Assembly (NCBI GenBank): GCA_964503935.1
Contig: CAZDCJ010000056.1
Location: 1-5,389 of the forward strand
DNA length: 5,389 nucleotides
Direction: 5' to 3'
Source: STD2-77 sp964503935
GTDB lineage: Bacteria > Patescibacteriota > Minisyncoccia > JAHIHE01 > JAGLIN01
In this document: positions 3,879-5,389 of the stretch, piece by piece
How positions within the stretch are numbered: the stretch's first letter is position 1
Layout: each line of letters begins with the position of its first letter
The notes under the pieces: generated by a model
What the model was told of the DNA's origin: nothing
Databases searched by the model: none
Seen by the model: the letters and a program-made list of their open reading frames with translations, nothing else
Program-made: the position numbers and the translations under genes

Positions 3879-5389
3879 ATGGAACCCCAAAAGATAAAAG
3901 TCAAACAGATAAGGAAACGGGACGGAAGGGTGGTGAAGTTTGACCGCAAGAAGATCGTGGATGTGATAATGAAGGCTTTCCGGGCGACAGAAGAGGGCAA
4001 TCTTCGCAACGCGCAGGATTTGGCACGGAAGGCGGAGCATGAAGTCAACAAGCGCTTCACTGTCAGGAACGGCGGTGGGAAGATAAAGGCGGAAATCCCG
4101 ACCGTGGAAGAGATCCAGGACATCGTCGAGGGGCTCCTTATACGCGAGAATTATGTCGATACGGCGAAGGCTTTCATCATATATCGCGACCAGCACCGCA
4201 GGCTGCGCGAGAACCAGGACGTCCTGAAGAATTCCGTCGATCTGGTAGACGATTATCTCTCCGAGATGGACTGGAAAGTCAAAGAGAACAGCAATATGTC
4301 CTATTCTCTCCAAGGGCTCAATAATTACATCGCCGAAATCGTGACTTCGAAATATTGGATAGAGAAGATATATCCGCCGGAAGTGCGCGACGCCTATGTG
4401 GATGGAGATTTTCATATCCATGACCTGGGGCTGCTTTCCGTATATTGCTGCGGTTGGGATCTCAAGGATCTTCTGACGCGCGGGTTCGGAGGCGTACGGG
4501 GCAAGATCGAGAGTGCGCCGGCGAAACACTTCCGCACTGCTCTGGGGCAATTGGTGAATTTCCTCTATACGCTCCAGGGAGAAGCCGCGGGAGCTCAGGC
4601 GATTTCCAATTTCGATACCCTTCTCGCGCCGTTCATCCGATATGACCAGCTGTCTTACCATGACGTCCGGCAAGCGATGCAAGAATTCCTCTACAATATG
4701 AACGTTCCTACCCGTGTGGGTTTCCAGACTCCTTTTACCAATGTGACCATGGATCTGACCGTGCCTTCGACTCTGGCAGACGAGGCGGTCATCATCGGTG
4801 GCAAGCCGCAGAAGGAACAATACAAAGATTTTGCCGACGAGGTAAGCCTCCTTAATAGGGCTTTCGCGGAAGTCATGTCCGAGGGGGATGCCAGCGGAAG
4901 GGTGTTCACTTTTCCGATTCCGACTTACAATATCACCAAGGATTTCAACTGGGACGATCCGAATCTTGAGCCGCTCTGGGAGATGACGGCCAAGTACGGC
5001 ATTCCGTATTTTTCCAATTATATCAACAGCGACATGAAGCCGGAGGACGCGCGCTCCATGTGCTGCCGGCTCCGTCTCGACAACCGCGAGCTTCTCAAGC
5101 GTGGAGGCGGACTCTTCGGTGCCAACCCGATGACCGGCTCAATCGGCGTGGTCACCATAAATCTGCCGCGTATCGGTTACACTTCCAAGAATAAGAAGGA
5201 ATTTTTCAAGAAGCTTGAAGAGCTTATGGATCTTGCGAAAGTGAGCCTCGAGATCAAGCGTAAGACGCTGGAGAATTTTACCGCAAACGGCCTCTATCCG
5301 TATTCGAAGCATTTCCTTGAGAATATCAAGCTGCAGCGCGGCGAATACTGGGGTAACCATTTCTCGACTATCGGGATTATCGGCATGAA
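3879..5389 (+). CDS. nrdD: Anaerobic (class III) ribonucleoside-triphosphate reductase NrdD, 3' end outside window
   Basis: The frame is open from ATG 3879 to the window edge, giving 503 residues. Residues 7 to about 112 form an ATP-cone, the dATP/ATP allosteric switch: it opens VKQIRKRDGRVVKFDRKKI and closes with AFIIYRDQHRRLRE. The catalytic barrel follows, with GDFHIHDLG (176-184), YCCGWDL (189-195), SMCCRLRLD (393-401) and GIIGM at the truncated end. The cysteines in YCCGW and MCCRL probably include those that carry out thiyl-radical ribonucleotide reduction in class III enzymes; which member of each pair acts is inferred, not shown. The glycyl-radical motif and zinc-binding cysteines near the C-terminus lie beyond the window, as would any nrdG activase. 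NrdD makes deoxynucleotides under anoxic conditions. The start has no Shine-Dalgarno; the frame is open further upstream, but this is the first Met and suits the ATP-cone N-terminus. Confidence 0.95.
   Translation, partial: MEPQKIKVKQIRKRDGRVVKFDRKKIVDVIMKAFRATEEGNLRNAQDLARKAEHEVNKRFTVRNGGGKIKAEIPTVEEIQDIVEGLLIRENYVDTAKAFIIYRDQHRRLRENQDVLKNSVDLVDDYLSEMDWKVKENSNMSYSLQGLNNYIAEIVTSKYWIEKIYPPEVRDAYVDGDFHIHDLGLLSVYCCGWDLKDLLTRGFGGVRGKIESAPAKHFRTALGQLVNFLYTLQGEAAGAQAISNFDTLLAPFIRYDQLSYHDVRQAMQEFLYNMNVPTRVGFQTPFTNVTMDLTVPSTLADEAVIIGGKPQKEQYKDFADEVSLLNRAFAEVMSEGDASGRVFTFPIPTYNITKDFNWDDPNLEPLWEMTAKYGIPYFSNYINSDMKPEDARSMCCRLRLDNRELLKRGGGLFGANPMTGSIGVVTINLPRIGYTSKNKKEFFKKLEELMDLAKVSLEIKRKTLENFTANGLYPYSKHFLENIKLQRGEYWGNHFSTIGIIGM

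Noticed and set aside
3758..4123. 121-residue - strand frame ending in the ftsZ-nrdD gap
   Set aside because: Most of it overlaps the ATP-cone coding region of nrdD, and the remainder runs through the terminator. No family resemblance was seen.
3864..4820. 318-residue open frame on the - strand opposite nrdD
   Set aside because: It is antisense to the conserved NrdD frame and shows no recognisable domain; it is a shadow of nrdD codon use.
1..5389. CRISPR array, tRNA or rRNA genes, insertion sequence, defence island
   Set aside because: No regularly spaced repeats, tRNA-like cloverleaf, rRNA sequence, transposase or defence gene was seen on either strand.

Overview
The window is a bacterial chromosomal segment in which every supported gene lies on the + strand. 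The order is the 3' end of a probable ybeY (rRNA maturation endonuclease), a small DgkA-type lipid kinase, the division genes ftsA and ftsZ, and the 5' three quarters or so of an anaerobic (class III) ribonucleotide reductase, nrdD, which runs off the right edge. The FtsZ sequence, the ybeY-dgk-ftsA-ftsZ order without the murein genes or ftsQ beside ftsA, and the scarcity of Shine-Dalgarno sequences together suggest a fermentative member of the candidate phyla radiation (Patescibacteria, Parcubacteria-like). This placement is inferred from sequence character and was not tested by phylogeny.

Layout. 1-66 is the ybeY tail. 67-365 is a gene-free, AT-rich gap holding a degenerate inverted-repeat element (139-267) and a 9-bp tandem duplication. 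366-737 is the lipid kinase. 738-852 is an AT-rich spacer with a TATAAT box ahead of ftsA (853-2094). The 83-bp ftsA-ftsZ gap carries a second tandem 9-mer, a perfect 7+2+7 palindrome and a TATAAT box only 13 nt before the ftsZ ATG. ftsZ (2178-3713) encodes a complete GTPase core, a long highly charged linker and an intact C-terminal peptide. 3714-3878 contains a probable intrinsic terminator, then a promoter-like stretch, then nrdD from 3879.

How the genes fit together. FtsZ polymerises at the division site and FtsA tethers it to the membrane through its C-terminal amphipathic helix. The lipid kinase probably recycles diacylglycerol or undecaprenol, the latter being the carrier lipid for wall synthesis. 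NrdD makes deoxynucleotides without oxygen. The terminator after ftsZ suggests that nrdD is a separate transcription unit.

No new defence, mobile or biosynthetic system is visible; this is mainly a core housekeeping locus. The points most worth a second look are the palindrome and leaderless-like promoter at ftsZ, the non-canonical phosphate-2 loop of FtsA, and the inverted-repeat element upstream of the kinase gene.
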